Positions 34,549 to 44,573 are shown, numbered from the stretch's first letter. The stretch: 64,000 nt of DNA from Desulfobacterales bacterium (GCA_030066985.1 JASJAN010000033.1:1-64000); one strand, 5' to 3'. A program made the numbers and translations. Notes: generated from the sequence alone by a model not told the origin.

Positions 34549-35093
34549 ATTCATTTATTGACTTGTCATTTATAGTCATACGTTCGCTTCGCTCACGTCA
34601 TTAAAAATGGGTAAGGATGAAGCTGGATGATTTGCACGTATATCAACTCTCAATGTCGCTGGGAGATCGAATTTGGGACATCGTTGTTAAGTGGAATTAT
34701 TTTGCAAAAGATATCGTTGGCAAGCAACTCGTGAAAGCAGCAGATTCAGTCGCTTCAAATATCAGTGAAGGATACGGAAGGTTTCATTATAAAGAGTCCA
34801 AACATTTTGAATATTATGCAAGAGGATCTTTGTATGAAACAAAAACCTGGATAACCAAAGCGCATAACCGTAGCTTGATCAATGATGCTGACTTTCATAA
34901 TTTTCAAAAAGACATCGACGTGCTTGGAATCAAACTGAATAATTATATTCGTTTAATCGGCAAAAAAGGTTCAGCTAACCAGATTTAGGTAACAGCAAGC
35001 AAAACAGTCGTGGTATTCAAACCATAATGACAAGTGGTTAAATGACGCTCCCGAAGGGGCAAATGACAATCAAAAATGACAATAAAATAGGAG
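34549..35093. mobile_element. Inverted-repeat element enclosing a four-helix-bundle gene (E8)
   Basis: The left flank (about 34549-34610) and right flank (about 35022-35093) are imperfect inverted copies built on a TTGTCATTT word. The left has TTGACTTGTCATTTATAG and CGTCATTAAAAATGG. Reading the right on the opposite strand gives TTGTCATTTTTGATTGTCAT, then CGTCATTTAACC. Both flanks carry a TTCG hairpin (GTTCGCTTCGCTC; CCCCTTCGGGAG). The gene at 34617 is the only content. It sits inside an otherwise co-directional metabolic operon. Confidence 0.6.
34617..34988 (+). CDS. Four helix bundle protein (23S rRNA intervening-sequence type)
   Basis: 123 residues. The family pattern is clear: DLHVYQLSMSLGDRIWDIV, then VKAADSVASNISEGYGRF, FEYYARGSLYETKTWITKAH, and DIDVLGIKLNNYIRLI. 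The first members were found inside 23S rRNA intervening sequences; free-standing copies are common and unexplained, and a relative (Avd) serves diversity-generating retroelements. Here there is no retroelement and no rRNA. The gene is flanked by inverted repeats, so it looks like mobile cargo. Confidence 0.85.
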   Translation: MKLDDLHVYQLSMSLGDRIWDIVVKWNYFAKDIVGKQLVKAADSVASNISEGYGRFHYKESKHFEYYARGSLYETKTWITKAHNRSLINDADFHNFQKDIDVLGIKLNNYIRLIGKKGSANQI

Positions 35094-35099
35094 TATTCA

Positions 35100-35504
35100 A
35101 TGAAAATCTTAAAAATTGATCACCTGGGTATTGCGGTTAACAGCATCGATGACGGCAAAAACTTCTGGACCGATGTTTTGGGTCTTGCCTATGAGGGATC
35201 GGAAACCGTGGCGGAACAAAAAGTCACGACGGCCTTTTTCCCGGTTGGCGAAAGTGAAGTGGAATTGCTGGAATCCACCGCGCCCGATGGGCCGATTGCC
35301 AAGTACCTTGAAAAAAAAGGCGAGGGGATTCAGCATGTGGCCTTTCGTGTGGAGAACATTGAAGAGGCTTTAAGTGAATTAAAGGAAAAGGGCATACGCT
35401 TGATTGACGAAACCCCGCGGATCGGCGCCGGTGGGGCCAAAATTGCTTTTCTGCACCCCAAATCCACCAACGGGGTGTTGGTGGAGCTGTGCCAGAGAGA
35501 TTAG
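35100..35504 (+). CDS. mce: Methylmalonyl-CoA epimerase
   Basis: 134 residues of VOC (glyoxalase-like) fold. It starts MKILKIDHLGIAVNSIDDG with the first metal histidine, then GIQHVAFRVENIEEAL, and ends LHPKSTNGVLVELCQ with the last metal glutamate. The enzyme interconverts (R)- and (S)-methylmalonyl-CoA, and the downstream mutase acts on the (R) form. AATAGGAG precedes ATG 35100. Confidence 0.95.
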   Translation: MKILKIDHLGIAVNSIDDGKNFWTDVLGLAYEGSETVAEQKVTTAFFPVGESEVELLESTAPDGPIAKYLEKKGEGIQHVAFRVENIEEALSELKEKGIRLIDETPRIGAGGAKIAFLHPKSTNGVLVELCQRD

Positions 35505-35541
35505 TTTGCGGTTGATACTTTCTACCGATTACAGCAATAAA

Positions 35542-35649
35542 TTAGGTGCCAGGTGTCAGTGTTCAGGTGTCAGTCCTTATATTTGTCCCTGACACCTGAA
35601 ACCCGACACCTGAACCGCCAACGGCGGAACTTTTGAGCCTGATACCTAA
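35542..35649. repeat. GTGTCAG/CTGACAC word inverted repeat (E9)
   Basis: The left arm 35542-35573 reads TTAGGTGCCAGGTGTCAG then TGTTCAGGTGTCAG. The right arm has CTGACACCTGAAACCCGACA, then CCTGAAC at 35588-35614, and GCCTGATACCTAA at 35637-35649. A nested CCGCCAACGGCGG palindrome (35615-35627) interrupts the right arm. It occupies the spacer between mce and the mutase gene. Confidence 0.82.
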
Positions 35650-35716
35650 GTTATAATAATCTACTTATAATTGTTCTTACTACGGGAATAAAAGTTAGAA
35701 AAAGGAGTAAACGACC

Positions 35717-37846
35717 ATGGCAAAACACCCGGATATTAAAAAATGGCAGGAGCTCGCCGAAAAAGGGTTAAGAGGCAAACCCCTGGAATCCTTGGATTGG
35801 AATACCCCGGAAGGCATACCTGTAAAGCCCTTATACACGGCTGAAGATCTCGCAAACATGGCGCATCTCAATACACTGCCGGGCCTGGAACCTTATGTGC
35901 GGGGTCCCCGGGCAACCATGTATGCGGGAAGACCGTGGACCATCCGGCAATACGCCGGATTTTCCACTGCCAAAGAGTCCAATGCTTTTTATCGCCGCTG
36001 TCTAGCAGCCGGTCAAAAGGGCCTGTCAGTGGCATTTGATCTGGCGACGCACCGTGGATACGATTCCGATCATCCCCGGGTCAGCGGGGATGTCGGCAAG
36101 GCCGGTGTGGCGGTCGACTCGATTGAAGATATGAAAATCCTGTTTGATCAGATTCCGCTGGATCAGATGACGGTATCCATGACCATGAATGGCTCCGTAT
36201 TGCCAATCTTAGCCGGCTATATCGTTGCTGCTGAAGAACAGGGCGTCAGCCAGGAAAAATTGGCCGGAACGATCCAAAATGATATCTTAAAGGAATACCT
36301 GACCCGCAACACCTATATCTATCCGCCGGAACCTTCGATGCGAGTTGTTTCCGATATCATCGGGTATTGTTCAAGTCACATGCCCCGCTACAATACCATC
36401 AGTATCAGTGGTTATCATATGATGGAGGCCGGCGCCGACTCCGTTTTGCAGACCGCTTTTACCCTGGCAGACGGCCTGGAATATGCTCGGGCCGCCATCA
36501 ACGCCGGGCTGGATATTGATGCCTTTGCGCCGCGCCTGTCTTTTTTCTTTGGGATCGGCATGAACTTTTTCATGGAAATTGCCATGCTGCGCGCAGCGCG
36601 GTTTTTGTGGCATAAAATCATCAGCCAGTTCAACCCCAAGGATCCGCGATCAACCATGTTGCGCACCCACTGCCAGACATCAGGCTGGAGCCTGACGGCC
36701 CAGGATCCGTATAATAACGTCATCCGGACCACGCTAGAATGCTTGTCGGCCGCTTTGGGGGGCACTCAGTCGCTGCACACCAATTCTTTTGACGAAGCCG
36801 TCGGGCTGCCCACTGATTTTTCAGCTCGGATTGCGCGCAACACCCAGCTGATTGTGCAGGAAGAATCTCAAATTTGCAAAGTCGTTGACCCGCTGGCAGG
36901 CTCCTACTATGTTGAGTCGTTAACGGACGGTATTATTCGCGAAGCCGGTAAAATTATCGATGAAGTTGAAGAAATGGGCGGCATGGCCAAAGCGATTGAA
37001 ACCGGAATGCCCAAAATGCGGATCGAGGAAGCGGCTGCCCGCCGGCAGGCCCGTATTGATCAGGGCAAAGATGTGATTGTCGGTGTCAACAAGTACACGA
37101 TCGAAGAAGATGTGGACCTTGACGTTCTCGAAGTGCCGGCAAGTGTTCGGGATGAACAAGTCAATCGTTTAAAAGAGCTCAAAGCCAACCGGGATGCAAA
37201 AGCGGTTGAGCAGGCGCTGCAGGCAGTTGTCAATGCTGCTGAATCCGATGGTAATTTGCTCGAAGCCTGCATTCCGGCAGTGCGGGCCCGGGCCACCGGC
37301 GGCGAAATTTCAGATGCCCTTGAAAAAGTTTTTGGGCGTTTTGTGGCCACCACCCAGTGTATATCGGGTGTGTATGCCTCGGAATACGGTGATAGTGAAA
37401 TTATTGAATCCATCCGTAAACGGGCAGCAGAATTTAATGAAAAAGAAGGCCGGCGCCCAAGAATCCTGGTGACCAAAATGGGCCAGGATGGTCACGACCG
37501 GGGCATTAAAGTCATTGCCACCGCTTTCGCCGATCTTGGCTTTGATGTGGATATCAGCCCCATGTTTCAAACACCGGAAGAGGCCGCCCGAATGGCAGTC
37601 GAAAATGATGTTCATGTGGTCGGCCCATCGAGTCTGGCCGCCGGTCATAAAACACTGGTGCCGGAGTTGATTGAATCCCTTAAAAAAGAGGGCGGCGGGG
37701 ATATACTGGTGGTGGTGGGGGGGATTATACCGCCATCCGACTATGAGGCCTTGTATGATGCCGGCGTGGTCGGTATTTTCGGCCCCGGTACACCCGTGAC
37801 CGAATCTGCCAATCACGTGCTCAATGCTCTGGAGCAGAGAGGATAG
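35717..37846 (+). CDS. Methylmalonyl-CoA mutase, single-chain
   Basis: 709 residues in one polypeptide, the length of the homodimeric/large mutase chain. The TIM-barrel substrate part has [37 protein letters not shown] and [12 protein letters not shown]. The C-terminal B12 domain has the lower-ligand motif [16 protein letters not shown] and [11 protein letters not shown]. Adenosylcobalamin-dependent rearrangement links succinyl-CoA and (R)-methylmalonyl-CoA. AAAGGAG precedes ATG 35717. meaB follows. No cobalamin riboswitch was seen. Confidence 0.97.
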   Translation: MAKHPDIKKWQELAEKGLRGKPLESLDWNTPEGIPVKPLYTAEDLANMAHLNTLPGLEPYVRGPRATMYAGRPWTIRQYAGFSTAKESNAFYRRCLAAGQKGLSVAFDLATHRGYDSDHPRVSGDVGKAGVAVDSIEDMKILFDQIPLDQMTVSMTMNGSVLPILAGYIVAAEEQGVSQEKLAGTIQNDILKEYLTRNTYIYPPEPSMRVVSDIIGYCSSHMPRYNTISISGYHMMEAGADSVLQTAFTLADGLEYARAAINAGLDIDAFAPRLSFFFGIGMNFFMEIAMLRAARFLWHKIISQFNPKDPRSTMLRTHCQTSGWSLTAQDPYNNVIRTTLECLSAALGGTQSLHTNSFDEAVGLPTDFSARIARNTQLIVQEESQICKVVDPLAGSYYVESLTDGIIREAGKIIDEVEEMGGMAKAIETGMPKMRIEEAAARRQARIDQGKDVIVGVNKYTIEEDVDLDVLEVPASVRDEQVNRLKELKANRDAKAVEQALQAVVNAAESDGNLLEACIPAVRARATGGEISDALEKVFGRFVATTQCISGVYASEYGDSEIIESIRKRAAEFNEKEGRRPRILVTKMGQDGHDRGIKVIATAFADLGFDVDISPMFQTPEEAARMAVENDVHVVGPSSLAAGHKTLVPELIESLKKEGGGDILVVVGGIIPPSDYEALYDAGVVGIFGPGTPVTESANHVLNALEQRG

Positions 37847-37961
37847 CTAACCTCATAAAATTCGAAACCGGATAGGCGTTTAATCGGTATTCTTGATGCC
37901 ATCACCCGAAACGCGAATCACGTGATTGGAGGATAAATATCCTAGATTGCAAAATTAACGA

Positions 37962-38954
37962 ATGAATCCGGCTGATCCTAAAATATTGATTAAGGGTGTC
38001 CGTAAACAGGACCGCAGGTTGCTATCTAAAACCATCACCCTGATTGAGAGCTCACGCCCTGATCATCAGCAATTGGCACGCCACATCGTTGATGAGCTCT
38101 TGCCGCATACCGGCAAAGCGATTCGTTTGGGCATTACCGGTGTGCCCGGTGTCGGCAAAAGCACTTTCATTGAAAGCCTGGGCACATTGCTGGTGGAAGG
38201 CGACCATCGGGTGGCTGTTCTGGCGGTCGATCCCAGCAGCTCCAAAAGCGGCGGCAGTGTGATGGCTGATAAGACCCGCATGGAAAAACTGGCGGTTGAA
38301 AAAAATGCGTTTATACGTCCGTCTCCTTCCGGGGGTACCCTGGGCGGCGTGGCCCGCAAAACACGCGAAACCATGCTCGTCTGCGAAGCCGCCGGTTTTG
38401 ATGTGATCATCGTCGAGACTGTCGGTGTAGGACAGTCTGAGACCACCGTGGCGTCAATGGTTGATTTTTTTCTGGTGTTGATGCTCGCTGGTGCCGGAGA
38501 CGAGTTACAGGGAATAAAAAGAGGTGTCTTGGAACTGGCCGATGCCCTTGCCATTAACAAGGCTGATGGTGATAATATCAAAAAGGCTCAAAAAGCCGCC
38601 AAAATATATGCCGCCGCATTGCATATGCTGCTACCCGCATCTCCCAACTGGGAGCCGCCGGTATTGACCTGCAGTGCAGTGGAGATGACAGGTATTGATG
38701 ACATCTGGCAAACGGTTATACAATTTCATAACCAGTTTAGCCGCAGCGGCGAATTGGAACAAAAACGCCAAAGACAGGCGCTGGACTGGCTGTGGTCCAT
38801 GGTTGAAGATGAGCTGAAACAGAGGTTCTATAACAATCCTAAAATCAAACAAAGACTCGATCAGATTACCCGTGCGGTTGCCAGAGGTGACACCTCCCCG
38901 ACACTTGCAGCTGATAAATTGCTTTTTTTTCTTGACAATAAGCCTCCGGTCTAG
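37962..38954 (+). CDS. meaB: Methylmalonyl-CoA mutase-associated G-protein chaperone MeaB
   Basis: 330 residues. P-loop GVPGVGKSTFIESLG, switch-like DPSSSKSGGSVMADKTRM, the DVIIVETVGVGQSE block and INKADGDN base-recognition motif are all present. The dimerisation arm at the C-terminus is intact. It loads and protects adenosylcobalamin in the mutase encoded just upstream. The start has no strong ribosome-binding site. Confidence 0.95.
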   Translation: MNPADPKILIKGVRKQDRRLLSKTITLIESSRPDHQQLARHIVDELLPHTGKAIRLGITGVPGVGKSTFIESLGTLLVEGDHRVAVLAVDPSSSKSGGSVMADKTRMEKLAVEKNAFIRPSPSGGTLGGVARKTRETMLVCEAAGFDVIIVETVGVGQSETTVASMVDFFLVLMLAGAGDELQGIKRGVLELADALAINKADGDNIKKAQKAAKIYAAALHMLLPASPNWEPPVLTCSAVEMTGIDDIWQTVIQFHNQFSRSGELEQKRQRQALDWLWSMVEDELKQRFYNNPKIKQRLDQITRAVARGDTSPTLAADKLLFFLDNKPPV

Positions 38955-39167
38955 AAGATTTACCCTTTTATAATCACGATTCTGAGGTCGGTCATCCAAT
39001 ACCGCTAAATCAAGGTTGCATTCATCCCGTGAGTCATAAAATAGTGGCCTATTGGCATTTTACAGAGTGATATCCATTCTTAAACCAGTACTCCAGTCCG
39101 GCCTTCGTAGCCGAAGCACCTTAGGTGGAGGTGGCTACTCTAACACGCCAATGAAAGGATTTGAATA
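38955..39167. other. Spacer between meaB and the carboxyltransferase gene
   Basis: 213 bases. The only structure is a small hairpin, CCTTCGTAGCCGAAG near 39101-39115, followed by an ACCTTAGGT palindrome at 39119-39127. AAAGGA near 39154 precedes the next gene. No promoter or terminator was convincing. Confidence 0.4.
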
Positions 39168-40721
39168 ATGGGTGTTGTCGAAAATAAAATCAAAGAACTG
39201 AAGGAACGTGAAGCCAAAATCCTTGCGATGGGAGGCGAAAAAGCGGTTGCCAAGCAGCATGAAAAAAACAAGCTCACTGCCCGTGAACGGTTAAATCTCT
39301 TATTTGATGAGGGGACGTTTCGCGAAATTGATATGTTTGTCAATCATCGCTGTGTTAATTTTGGCATGGAAAAAGTTGACATCCCCTCTGACGGGGTCAT
39401 CACCGGCCATGGAATGGTGGACGGCCGGCCCGTGTTTGCGTTCTCTCAGGATTTTACGGCCAGAGCCGGCAGTTTGGGGGAGATGCATTCCAAAAAGATC
39501 TGCAAGGCCATGGACTTGGCCTTAAAAGCCGGTGTTCCGTTTGTGGGGATAAACGACTCGGGGGGTGCCCGTATTCAGGAAGGTGTTGATGCCCTCTCCG
39601 GGTATGGCCAGATTTTTTTCCGCAATTCCGCCGCCTCGGGTGTCATACCGCAGATTTCAGCGATAATGGGCCCCACTGCCGGTGGCGCGGTGTATTCACC
39701 GGCCATGACTGACTGGGTGTTCATGGTCAAAGGCAGCAGCTATATGTTCATCACCGGACCTGAAGTTATCAAAGCCGTTACCGGTGAAGAAATTACCTTT
39801 GAGGATTTGGGCGGCGCTAAAACACATAATGAAAAAAGCGGTGTGGCGCACTTTGCCTGTGACAGCGATCAAGATGCTATTGATCGCATCAAACGGCTGT
39901 TATCCTATCTGCCTGCCAATAATATGGAAGATCCCCCAGTTGTGGATAGCGGTGATGATCCGCGTCGGTCCGATTCGGCGTTAAATTCGGTCATACCGGA
40001 CAACCCCAACAAGTCTTATGATATCAAAGACATCATTCGTGCCATTGTTGACAACGGGGAATTTTTCGAGCCCCATCAATATTTTGCCCGCAATATGGTG
40101 GTATGTTTTGCCCGATTGAATGGCAGAAGTGTTGGCATTATCGCCAACCAGCCGAAGGTGCTGGCCGGCTGTCTGGACATCAATGCGTCGGACAAAGCCA
40201 CCCGTTTCATTCGATTTTGCGACGCGTTTAATATTCCGATGCTGACCATCGCCGATGTTCCGGGGTATCTGCCGGGCAGCCAGCAGGAATGGGGAGGGAT
40301 TATCCGACATGGTGCCAAGCTCTTGTGGTGTTATTCAGAGGCGACAGTGCCCAAGCTGCTGCTGGTCACCCGCAAAGACTACGGGGGCTCGTATCTGGCC
40401 ATGTGTTCCAAAGACCTGGGAGCGGATATGGCATTTGCCTGGCCTACGGCGGAAATTGCCGTCATGGGTGCGGCGGGCGCGGCCAATATCATCCACCGCA
40501 AGGAAATTTCGCAAGCTGAGGATTCAGCCACCAAGCGCCAGGAAAAAATTCAAGAATATGAAGAGCTGTTTTCCAATCCTTACCAGGCAGCCAATCGGGG
40601 TTATATTGATGCGGTCATCGAGCCCAGCGAGACCCGGACGCGCCTGATCGATGCCCTGGAAGTATTATGCACCAAACGGGAAACCCGGCCACCGAAAAAA
40701 CATGGCAATATCCCCATGTAA
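39168..40721 (+). CDS. Acyl-CoA carboxyltransferase beta subunit (methylmalonyl-CoA 12S type)
   Basis: 517 residues with two crotonase-fold halves. The N-half has KKNKLTARERLNLLFDEGTF, GINDSGGARIQEGVDAL and IMGPTAGGAVYSPAMTDW. The C-half has VADVPGYLPGSQQEWGGII and TRKDYGGSYLAMCSKDLGAD with AFAWPTAEIAVMG. This domain moves a carboxyl group between methylmalonyl-CoA and biotin. The next two genes supply a small subunit and the biotin-carrying 5S chain, so it is part of a methylmalonyl-CoA:pyruvate/oxaloacetate carboxyl-transfer system. Propionyl-CoA carboxylase is the alternative, but no biotin carboxylase is here. Confidence 0.93.
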   Translation: MGVVENKIKELKEREAKILAMGGEKAVAKQHEKNKLTARERLNLLFDEGTFREIDMFVNHRCVNFGMEKVDIPSDGVITGHGMVDGRPVFAFSQDFTARAGSLGEMHSKKICKAMDLALKAGVPFVGINDSGGARIQEGVDALSGYGQIFFRNSAASGVIPQISAIMGPTAGGAVYSPAMTDWVFMVKGSSYMFITGPEVIKAVTGEEITFEDLGGAKTHNEKSGVAHFACDSDQDAIDRIKRLLSYLPANNMEDPPVVDSGDDPRRSDSALNSVIPDNPNKSYDIKDIIRAIVDNGEFFEPHQYFARNMVVCFARLNGRSVGIIANQPKVLAGCLDINASDKATRFIRFCDAFNIPMLTIADVPGYLPGSQQEWGGIIRHGAKLLWCYSEATVPKLLLVTRKDYGGSYLAMCSKDLGADMAFAWPTAEIAVMGAAGAANIIHRKEISQAEDSATKRQEKIQEYEELFSNPYQAANRGYIDAVIEPSETRTRLIDALEVLCTKRETRPPKKHGNIPM

Positions 40722-40822
40722 ACGGTTTGCCGGTTGTCCGGTTTTGCCCGTTTAACTCGTTGTGGCCTCAAAGACCTCAGTTTTCCGGCAATACCGGAAA
40801 ACGGGCTCAAACGGTTTAACCC
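40719..40822. repeat. GCCGGTT/GCCCGTTT word inverted repeat (E10)
   Basis: The left arm (40719-40756) contains GGTTTGCCGGTTGTCCGG and TTTTGCCCGTTTAAC. The right arm (40780-40822) contains TTCCGGCAATACCGG, AAAACGGGCTCAAACGG and TTTAACCC. It begins on the carboxyltransferase stop codon and ends just before the AAAGGAG of the next gene. The same word family returns at 50745. Confidence 0.82.
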
Positions 40823-40837
40823 AATAAAGGAGTTCAG

Positions 40838-41062
40838 ATGGGAGATGATCAAAAAATTGCAGCGGCCATCGCCGCTGTGATGCAATATATTAAAACCGAA
40901 GAAGAAGCGATTGCCATGCAGGCCGCCATGCCGGCGGCTGCCCAGATGCCGCTGTTTGCCCAACCGCCTGCACCAACCATCAAGCCCTGGGGCATCAGTG
41001 GCCGGCAGGCGCAAATGCAGATGCGCAATTTGATGCAGCTGAGAACTTTTCGTAAATTATAA
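40838..41062 (+). CDS. Small soluble subunit of the methylmalonyl-CoA carboxyltransferase/decarboxylase complex
   Basis: 74 residues. The N-terminal helix KIAAAIAAVMQYIKTEEEA and the terminal WGISGRQAQMQMRNLMQLR resemble the C-terminal part of MmdD/OadG and the small MmdE subunit. In those complexes this region carries a conserved tryptophan/GR motif that bridges subunits. No membrane helix is present, unlike gamma/delta subunits of sodium-pumping decarboxylases, which fits a soluble transcarboxylase. It lies between the carboxyltransferase and biotin chain genes. Good RBS AAAGGAG. Moderate certainty. Confidence 0.65.
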   Translation: MGDDQKIAAAIAAVMQYIKTEEEAIAMQAAMPAAAQMPLFAQPPAPTIKPWGISGRQAQMQMRNLMQLRTFRKL

Positions 41063-41070
41063 GGGGTTTT

Positions 41071-41141
41071 TTGTGTTTCGTATTTCGTGTTTCGTATGTT
41101 TTTCACGATTACGTTCTACCAAACACCAAACACTAAACACC
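41071..41141. repeat. GTGTTTCGT/ACACCAAAC word inverted repeat (E11)
   Basis: The left arm (41071-41096) is three words, TGTGTTTCG, TATTTCG, TGTTTCG. The right arm (41117-41141) is ACCAAACACCAAACACTAAA then CACC. It lies between the small subunit and the 5S/biotin gene. Confidence 0.8.
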
Positions 41142-41175
41142 TTGCTTCTAAAGCATATAAAAGGAGTGCCAAAAA

Positions 41176-43203
41176 ATGAATGACGACATTCAAGTAAAAA
41201 ACACGACAATGAATTATGACAAAGATCGGCCCGCGGCGGAAAACCCTATCAAGATAGAGGACCTCTCGCTTCGTGATGGCCATCAATCCCTGTTTGCGAC
41301 CCGGGGTCGCACCGAAGACATGATTCCGGTGGCCGAAATGATGGACGATGTCGGTTTTTGGGCCATGGAAGTGTGGGGCGGAGCAACCTTTGACACCATG
41401 CACCGCTTTTTAAATGAAGATCCCTGGGAACGTCTTCGTACCTTAAAACGCTATATCAAAAAGACGCCGTTTTCGATGCTGCTGCGGGCCCAGAATCTGG
41501 TGGGTTATCGCAACTATGCCGATGATGTCGCCAAGGCCTTTGTTGAAAGGACCTGTGAAAACGGCATGGACGTCTTTCGCACCTTTGACGCCCTCAACGA
41601 CTATCGTAACTTTGAAACGGTCGTTCCGGTGATTAAAGAGTACGGCAAGCATTTTCAAGGCTGTATCTGCTATACGATGACCGAGCCGCGCATGGGCGGA
41701 GAGGTCTATAATATCGACTATTACGTCAACAAGGCCAAAGATCTGGAAAATATGGGAGCTGACAGCATCTGCATCAAAGACATGGCCGGCCTGCTGGCGC
41801 CTTATGATGCGTTTCATCTCATCAAAGCACTGAAAGCGACCGTCAAACCGCCGATTCACCTGCACAGCCATTTTACCTCCGGAATGTCGCCGATGACGCA
41901 CTTAAAAGCCATCGAGGCCGGGGTGGATATTATTGATACCGTTATGTCGCCCTATGCCTATCGGACCTGCCATGCGGCCATCGAGCCCCTGGTGATGACA
42001 CTGCTGGGCACCAATCGGGACACCGGTTTTGACATCCGACTGCTGGCCCAGATCAATGAAATTCTTGAAAAAGAGGTCATGCCCAAATACCGGCATCTGC
42101 TGGATGATACCAAGGTGTCCATCATCGACATTAACGTGCTGCTCCATCAGACGCCGGGCGGAATGCTGTCCAACCTGGTCAATCAATTACGAGAAATGGA
42201 TGCGCTCGATAAGATTGATCAGGTATATGCCGAATTGCCGCGGGTCAGAAAAGAGCTGGGGCAAATTCCACTGGTTACGCCCACCAGCCAGATTGTGGGC
42301 ACCCAGACGGTCAACAATGTTCTGTTTGACGACGAAAAAGAACGCTATAAAATGATCACCGGCCAGGTTAAGGACCTGTGCTACGGTCTGTATGGTAAAA
42401 CCGCTATACCCATTGATGGCGAAGTGCAGAAAAAGGCCCTCAAAGGTTATGACCGCGGAGAGGAACCCATTACCTGTCGCCCGGCGGAGGTGCTGGAGTC
42501 CGAGCTGGTAGAAGCCAAAGATAAGATCGGTGATTTGGCTGTTGATTTGGACGATTTGCTGATCTATGCGCTGTACCCGGTCACCGGAGAGCGATTTTTA
42601 AAATGGAAATACGGCAAAGAACAGGCCCCGCAGGATGTGCAGCCCAGAACGCTGGAGGATGCGGCTGCCGAGCAGGAGCTGATTAAAAAGGCCAAGGCCG
42701 GCCTGCTGGTTGAAAAAGGCGGTAAAAATGGTCCTGAAAGAAGCGAAAACACGCGCACCTTCAATGTCTTTGTAGGTGAAGATTATTTTGAAGTAGCGGT
42801 CGACGAAATCGGCGGCTCACCGGTGGTCAGCTATGTTCAACCAATGGCTGCGGGTATGCAGATGCCGGCTGCCGCTCCGGCTGCGCCTGCCGCCCCGGCA
42901 GCTGCACCTGCCGCTGCAAAACCGCCGGCCTCTGAAGCCAAAGAAGCCAAGGCCGAAGCGCCCGCTGCCGCCCCGGCAGCAGTCGTTGAAGGCACTCCGC
43001 TGACCGCACCGATGCCCGGCATGATTATCAAATACGCAAAACAAGAAGGCGATGCCGTCAACGAGGGTGAAACAGTGGTGATACTGGAAGCCATGAAAAT
43101 GGAAAACGCCCTGCCGTCACCGGCAAGCGGCACAATTAAAAGCCTCAACTTCAGTAGCGGCGATTCGGTGGCCAAGGGTGATGTGCTTGCTGTGATAGGT
43201 TAA
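41176..43203 (+). CDS. Biotin-carrying carboxyltransferase 5S subunit (OadA/PycB type)
   Basis: 675 residues. The HMGL-like barrel begins IEDLSLRDGHQSLFATRGRT and contains the metal region ICIKDMAGLLAPYDA and HLHSHFTSGMSP. A conserved carboxyltransferase domain follows. A flexible Ala/Pro linker (~545-590) leads to a biotinyl domain with EAMKMENAL, the lysine being the biotin site. It moves carboxyl between oxaloacetate/pyruvate and biotin. Unlike the three-chain Propionibacterium enzyme, 5S and biotin carrier are fused. Strong AAAAGGAG site. Confidence 0.95.
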   Translation: MNDDIQVKNTTMNYDKDRPAAENPIKIEDLSLRDGHQSLFATRGRTEDMIPVAEMMDDVGFWAMEVWGGATFDTMHRFLNEDPWERLRTLKRYIKKTPFSMLLRAQNLVGYRNYADDVAKAFVERTCENGMDVFRTFDALNDYRNFETVVPVIKEYGKHFQGCICYTMTEPRMGGEVYNIDYYVNKAKDLENMGADSICIKDMAGLLAPYDAFHLIKALKATVKPPIHLHSHFTSGMSPMTHLKAIEAGVDIIDTVMSPYAYRTCHAAIEPLVMTLLGTNRDTGFDIRLLAQINEILEKEVMPKYRHLLDDTKVSIIDINVLLHQTPGGMLSNLVNQLREMDALDKIDQVYAELPRVRKELGQIPLVTPTSQIVGTQTVNNVLFDDEKERYKMITGQVKDLCYGLYGKTAIPIDGEVQKKALKGYDRGEEPITCRPAEVLESELVEAKDKIGDLAVDLDDLLIYALYPVTGERFLKWKYGKEQAPQDVQPRTLEDAAAEQELIKKAKAGLLVEKGGKNGPERSENTRTFNVFVGEDYFEVAVDEIGGSPVVSYVQPMAAGMQMPAAAPAAPAAPAAAPAAAKPPASEAKEAKAEAPAAAPAAVVEGTPLTAPMPGMIIKYAKQEGDAVNEGETVVILEAMKMENALPSPASGTIKSLNFSSGDSVAKGDVLAVIG

Positions 43204-43362
43204 AAGGTTCAGGGTTCCGCGTTCAGGGTTAATCGGTTGCGCGTTACGCGTTGCGGGTTGCAGGATAAACTTGCCAACTGCTGGCATCCAGCAACTAGCT
43301 GCCATTGATCGTAACCTTGAACCTTTGAACCCTGAACCCTTGAATCAGGCGCCTTACGCCTG
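43204..43362. repeat. GGTTCAGGGTT word inverted repeat with nested hairpins (E12)
   Basis: The left arm (43204-43230) is AAGGTTCAGGG, TTCCGCGTTCAGGGTT. The right arm (43313-43344) is AACCTTGAACC, TTTGAACCC, TGAACCCTTGAA. Between them are GCGCGTTACGCG (43239-43250) and CTGCTGGCATCCAGCA (43279-43294). A small TCAGGCG/CGCCTGA hairpin follows at 43345-43362. It lies between the biotin subunit gene and sucC. Confidence 0.82.
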
Positions 43363-43412
43363 AGTTATTAAAATTTACCTCGGCGCTCGTAATAGCGACG
43401 GAGAAGACGAAT

Positions 43413-44573
43413 ATGAAGATCCACGAATACCAGGCCAAAGAATTGTTCAGAAAATATGGCGTCCCTGTACCGGAAGGGGGAATCGCTTTTACCTCAGCAG
43501 AAGTCGTTGACATTGCCAAAACGCTTGGCGGTTATCCGGTGGTTGTCAAAGCCCAGATTCATGCCGGCGGCCGCGGTAAAGGCGGTGGGGTTAAATTGGC
43601 CCAATCCGCAGAGGAGGTGGCCCAAGCAGCGGACGACATTATCGGCATGAACCTGGTGACCCATCAGACCGGTACCGGTGGCCAGCTGGTGAAAAAAGTG
43701 CTGGTCGAACAGGGTCTCAACATTGCCAAAGAGCTTTATCTGAGCATTATTCCGGATCGCTCATCGGCCCAGATTGTCATTATGGCCAGTGAGGCCGGCG
43801 GTATGGATATTGAAACAGTGGCTGCTGAAACCCCGGAGAAAATTATCAAAGTGCCGATAAATCCGCTGCAGGGCTTACAGGCCTATCATTGCCGTGCGGT
43901 GGCCTTTGGCTTAAATTTGAGCCCAGCGGTGATGAAACCGTTTGTGGCCATGCTGAAAAATCTGTACCGGCTTTTTATGGATGCGGATTGCTCACTGCTT
44001 GAAATCAATCCGCTGGTCATCACTGCCGAAGAAACGGTGATGGCATTGGATGCCAAAATAAATTTTGATGATAATGGCCTTTTCCGGCATCCGGAAATAA
44101 AAGAGTACCGTGATATAGATGAGGAAGATCCGCTCGAGGTTGAAGCCTCCAAATTCAACCTCAATTATATCAATCTGGACGGCAATGTGGGCAATATGGT
44201 TAACGGTGCCGGGCTGGCGATGGCCACCATGGACATCATCAAACAAGCCGGGGCGGAACCGGCCAATTTTCTGGATGTGGGTGGCGGTGCCAGTGCTGAA
44301 ATGGTTGAAAACGGGTTTCGCATTATCTTAAGTGATCCGAATGTCAAAGGCATATTAATCAATATATTCGGCGGGATTTTGCGCTGCGATATTCTGGCCA
44401 ATGGTGTGGTCGAGGCCGCTAAGAAGACCGGCATCAAAGTCCCGGTGGTGGTGCGCATGGAAGGTACCAACGTGGAAGCAGGGCGCAAAATTTTGGCAGA
44501 TTCCGGCCTGAATTTAATCACCGCTGCTGATTTAAAAGATGCCGCCCAAAAAATTGCCGAAGTCGTTCAATAA
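43413..44573 (+). CDS. sucC: Succinate--CoA ligase (ADP-forming) beta subunit
   Basis: 386 residues. ATP-grasp N-domain starts [20 protein letters not shown], with [17 protein letters not shown] as the nucleotide-binding loop. Magnesium residues are in SLLEINPLV. The C-terminal Rossmann domain has [12 protein letters not shown] and [11 protein letters not shown]. With SucD it makes ATP (or GTP) from succinyl-CoA, or activates succinate for propionate formation. It belongs with the mutase and carboxyltransferase genes upstream. Confidence 0.97.
   Translation: MKIHEYQAKELFRKYGVPVPEGGIAFTSAEVVDIAKTLGGYPVVVKAQIHAGGRGKGGGVKLAQSAEEVAQAADDIIGMNLVTHQTGTGGQLVKKVLVEQGLNIAKELYLSIIPDRSSAQIVIMASEAGGMDIETVAAETPEKIIKVPINPLQGLQAYHCRAVAFGLNLSPAVMKPFVAMLKNLYRLFMDADCSLLEINPLVITAEETVMALDAKINFDDNGLFRHPEIKEYRDIDEEDPLEVEASKFNLNYINLDGNVGNMVNGAGLAMATMDIIKQAGAEPANFLDVGGGASAEMVENGFRIILSDPNVKGILINIFGGILRCDILANGVVEAAKKTGIKVPVVVRMEGTNVEAGRKILADSGLNLITAADLKDAAQKIAEVVQ

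Noticed and set aside
35650-35716. A cobalamin riboswitch before the mutase gene
   Set aside because: No B12-box-like sequence and too little space beside the inverted repeat.
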